Shown: positions 13,122 through 14,382 of the stretch, piece by piece
How the letters are laid out: the number at the start of each line of letters is the position of its first letter
How positions within the stretch are numbered: position 1 is the first letter of the stretch
Assembly (NCBI GenBank): GCA_964591665.1
Contig: CAZQCV010000016.1
Location: forward strand, 1 to 14,382
DNA from: CAZQCV01 sp964591665
Lineage (GTDB): Bacteria > Patescibacteriota > Minisyncoccia > Phycocordibacterales > UBA9973
Direction: 5' to 3'
DNA: 14,382 bases
Program-made: the position numbers and the translations under genes
The notes under the pieces: model-generated
What the model saw: only the letters and a program-made list of their open reading frames with translations
What the model was told of the DNA's origin: nothing
Databases searched by the model: none

Positions 13122-14216
13122 TTACGCAGCATTGCCAAAGAGATACTGATATAACCGTTGATATTCATTTCGACGCATCACCAGTTCAAAATCATTATGC
13201 ATTCCCCGAGTCAAATAATCCTCTGCGTCAAAAAAATGAAAGGATGAAATTTCATGACCTTGGTGAGAAATCTCATCAAGCGTAACGTCTTTGCGAACAA
13301 TATAAATATCATCGAATTCTTTATTTACCAAAGTGCCTTCATACATAGTAAACTCATCGGTAATCGTACCTACTAAAACTAATTCATCTTCGGCAACACT
13401 AATTCCCGCTTCCTCTTCAAGCTCTTTTATGGCAGTTTCTAACGAACTATGTCCAGCGTCAATGTGCCCCGCAGCAGCACACTCGTATTTTCCAGGAGCA
13501 GTCTGAACATTTGGTCCCCGTTTTTGGACAAGAAATTTTTTATCACTAGTCATCACCCAGACGTGCACTCCTTTGTGCCATAAACCTTGTCGGTGCACTC
13601 GATCATACGAAGCCATCTGTCCTGTCGGTGTTCCGTCAGAATAATAGATCTCTAAGAAACTTTTTTCATACAATCCTCGTAGGACTTTGGACTCTTGATA
13701 CATTGCTTCAAACACTGCTCTGTTTTCAATAACCCAACTATTTTTTCGTGCTTCTTCGAGCGTAAGCCATACACCGAGTTCATTAGGATGTTCTTCATGT
13801 TGCACCGTCAGAACATACAGCGCCATGTAGCTAGTCGGAATAGGATATGCATAGTTCATGGTGTTTTCAGGGACAGTAATTTTTACATATCCTACATATG
13901 CATATTTTTCTGGAACAATGCCAGTCTCTTCTTGTATTTCTCGTAACACTGTCTCCACAGCACGTTCTCCCTTTTCTTTGTGTCCACCCGGTATCTCAAC
14001 TGTATGTGCATGATCAACTTCACCTCGAGTAAAAAGTACCTGATCTTTACTAAATACAAAACCAAAAACAGACGTGATGAGCGCCTCATCAGGAAGCGTT
14101 TTTGAAATATATGTCTCTGCAATTCCTCCTTCTGGAAGAAACGGTAAACTGGAGTGCGCTGCGATTAGTTCATCGCTTTCGTCCAATAACAATCTTTGGT
14201 GAGAAATAGAGTTCAT
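13122..14216 (-). CDS. Tandem Nudix-domain protein (two Nudix domains in one chain)
   Basis: A 364-residue protein with two Nudix domains. The first box (78-100) is perfect: GHKEKGE, then RAVETVL, then REIQEETGI. The second domain begins near 185 with EIYYSDGTPTGQMASYDRVHRQGLWHKG split over an LEI/GLWH pattern, like YfcD and isopentenyl-diphosphate-isomerase-type Nudix proteins. Its box (250-272) is degenerate: the Glu after Gly-x5 is His256 and the Arg of REUxEE is Lys264. The three catalytic-region glutamates remain. Such enzymes hydrolyse nucleoside diphosphate derivatives or isomerise isoprenoid diphosphates; which applies here is unknown. ATG 14216 is preferred over ATG 14234, because the latter overlaps a promoter-like TGGTATGTT. 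The gene diverges from tRNA-Ser. Confidence 0.88.
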   Translation of the reverse strand: MNSISHQRLLLDESDELIAAHSSLPFLPEGGIAETYISKTLPDEALITSVFGFVFSKDQVLFTRGEVDHAHTVEIPGGHKEKGERAVETVLREIQEETGIVPEKYAYVGYVKITVPENTMNYAYPIPTSYMALYVLTVQHEEHPNELGVWLTLEEARKNSWVIENRAVFEAMYQESKVLRGLYEKSFLEIYYSDGTPTGQMASYDRVHRQGLWHKGVHVWVMTSDKKFLVQKRGPNVQTAPGKYECAAAGHIDAGHSSLETAIKELEEEAGISVAEDELVLVGTITDEFTMYEGTLVNKEFDDIYIVRKDVTLDEISHQGHEISSFHFFDAEDYLTRGMHNDFELVMRRNEYQRLYQYLFGNAA

Positions 14217-14224
14217 TGTTATAC

Positions 14225-14233
14225 AACATACCA
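14225..14233 (-). promoter_or_regulatory. Possible extended -10 promoter (TGGTATGTT) of the tandem Nudix gene
   Basis: Minus-strand TG-G-TATGTT ends eight bases before ATG 14216, the spacing seen before murD and the 81-residue gene. The hexamer matches consensus at only four positions, so the call is tentative. Confidence 0.35.
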
Positions 14234-14257
14234 TACAGATACTAAAACGAGAAATAC

Positions 14258-14286
14258 TTGCGCCGATGGTCTTTTTAACCTAAAGT
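14258..14286 (+). promoter_or_regulatory. Promoter of tRNA-Ser (-35 TTGCGC, -10 TAAAGT, 17-bp spacer)
   Basis: Plus-strand TTGCGC (14258-14263), a 17-base spacer and TAAAGT (14281-14286) place the transcription start about 4 bases before the mature tRNA. The -35 matches that of the DoxX-family gene. The -10 matches consensus at four of six positions. Confidence 0.45.
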
Positions 14287-14296
14287 ACCTGTATAT

Positions 14297-14382
14297 GGAG
14301 GGTTCGCATAGTGGTCGAGTGCGCTCGCTTGGAAAGCGAGTAGGGTGTCAAAGCCCTCAGGAGTTCGAATCTCCTATCCTCC
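14297..14382 (+). tRNA. tRNA-Ser (anticodon GGA); discriminator base and any CCA lie outside the window
   Basis: A class II tRNA. The acceptor stem GGAGGGT (14297-14303) pairs with ATCCTCC (14376-14382). The anticodon stem CTCGC/GCGAG encloses loop TTGGAAA, with GGA at 14331-14333. A long variable arm with an AGGG/CCCT stem marks serine, and the T arm has stem AGGAG/CTCCT with TTCGAAT. GGA reads UCC and UCU codons. The window ends exactly at the last acceptor base, so CCA encoding cannot be judged. Confidence 0.95.

Noticed and set aside
1..14382. CRISPR arrays, insertion sequences, prophage genes, attachment sites
   Set aside because: No regularly spaced direct repeats, transposase or integrase motifs, or long terminal inverted repeats were seen on either strand.

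Overview
The window looks like a piece of a small, A+T-rich bacterial genome, most probably a member of Candidatus Patescibacteria (CPR), Paceibacteria/Parcubacteria-like. This rests on dense packing with 1-10 nt gaps, near absence of Shine-Dalgarno sequences, standard use of TGA as a stop, and a large cysteine-rich protein of a type I associate from memory with CPR genomes. The taxonomy is inference; no marker gene for phylogeny is present. All protein genes are on the minus strand; only the tRNA-Ser at the right edge is on the plus strand. No stretch longer than about 110 bases lacks a gene.

Reading in the direction of transcription (right to left): a tandem Nudix protein (14216-13122) diverges from tRNA-Ser(GGA). 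Next is a DoxX-family membrane protein with a cysteine-rich tail (13010-12540) and its own promoter. Then come a Nudix hydrolase, a Cdd1-type helix-hairpin-helix protein and a DUF1761 membrane protein (12468-11136), two tiny membrane proteins followed by an M24 metallopeptidase (11073-9929), and a single-gene unit for a secreted/anchored protein of unknown function (9915-8743). The next cluster is murD, an unknown HEFGH-motif protein, murC and the cysteine-rich zinc-ribbon protein (8691-2976). Last is a UvrD-like helicase with a C-terminal PD-(D/E)XK nuclease domain (2957 to beyond base 1).

Three intrinsic-terminator hairpins (8708-8737, 11093-11117, 12503-12532) cut the strand into transcription units. 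Several genes carry a -10 hexamer, often in extended TGnTATNNT form, only 6-8 nt before the start codon. That predicts leaderless or nearly leaderless mRNAs, and it decides the start of several genes.

The clearest functional theme is peptidoglycan precursor synthesis: MurC and MurD add L-Ala and D-Glu to UDP-MurNAc. An unrecognised metallopeptidase-like protein sits between them and a 566-residue Cys-rich protein follows. The most unusual object is that Cys-rich protein. It has matching zinc ribbons at both ends (C-x2-C-x24-C-x2-C) and an internally duplicated middle, whose first half has cysteines spaced 12 residues apart. I found no CRISPR array, insertion sequence or phage gene.
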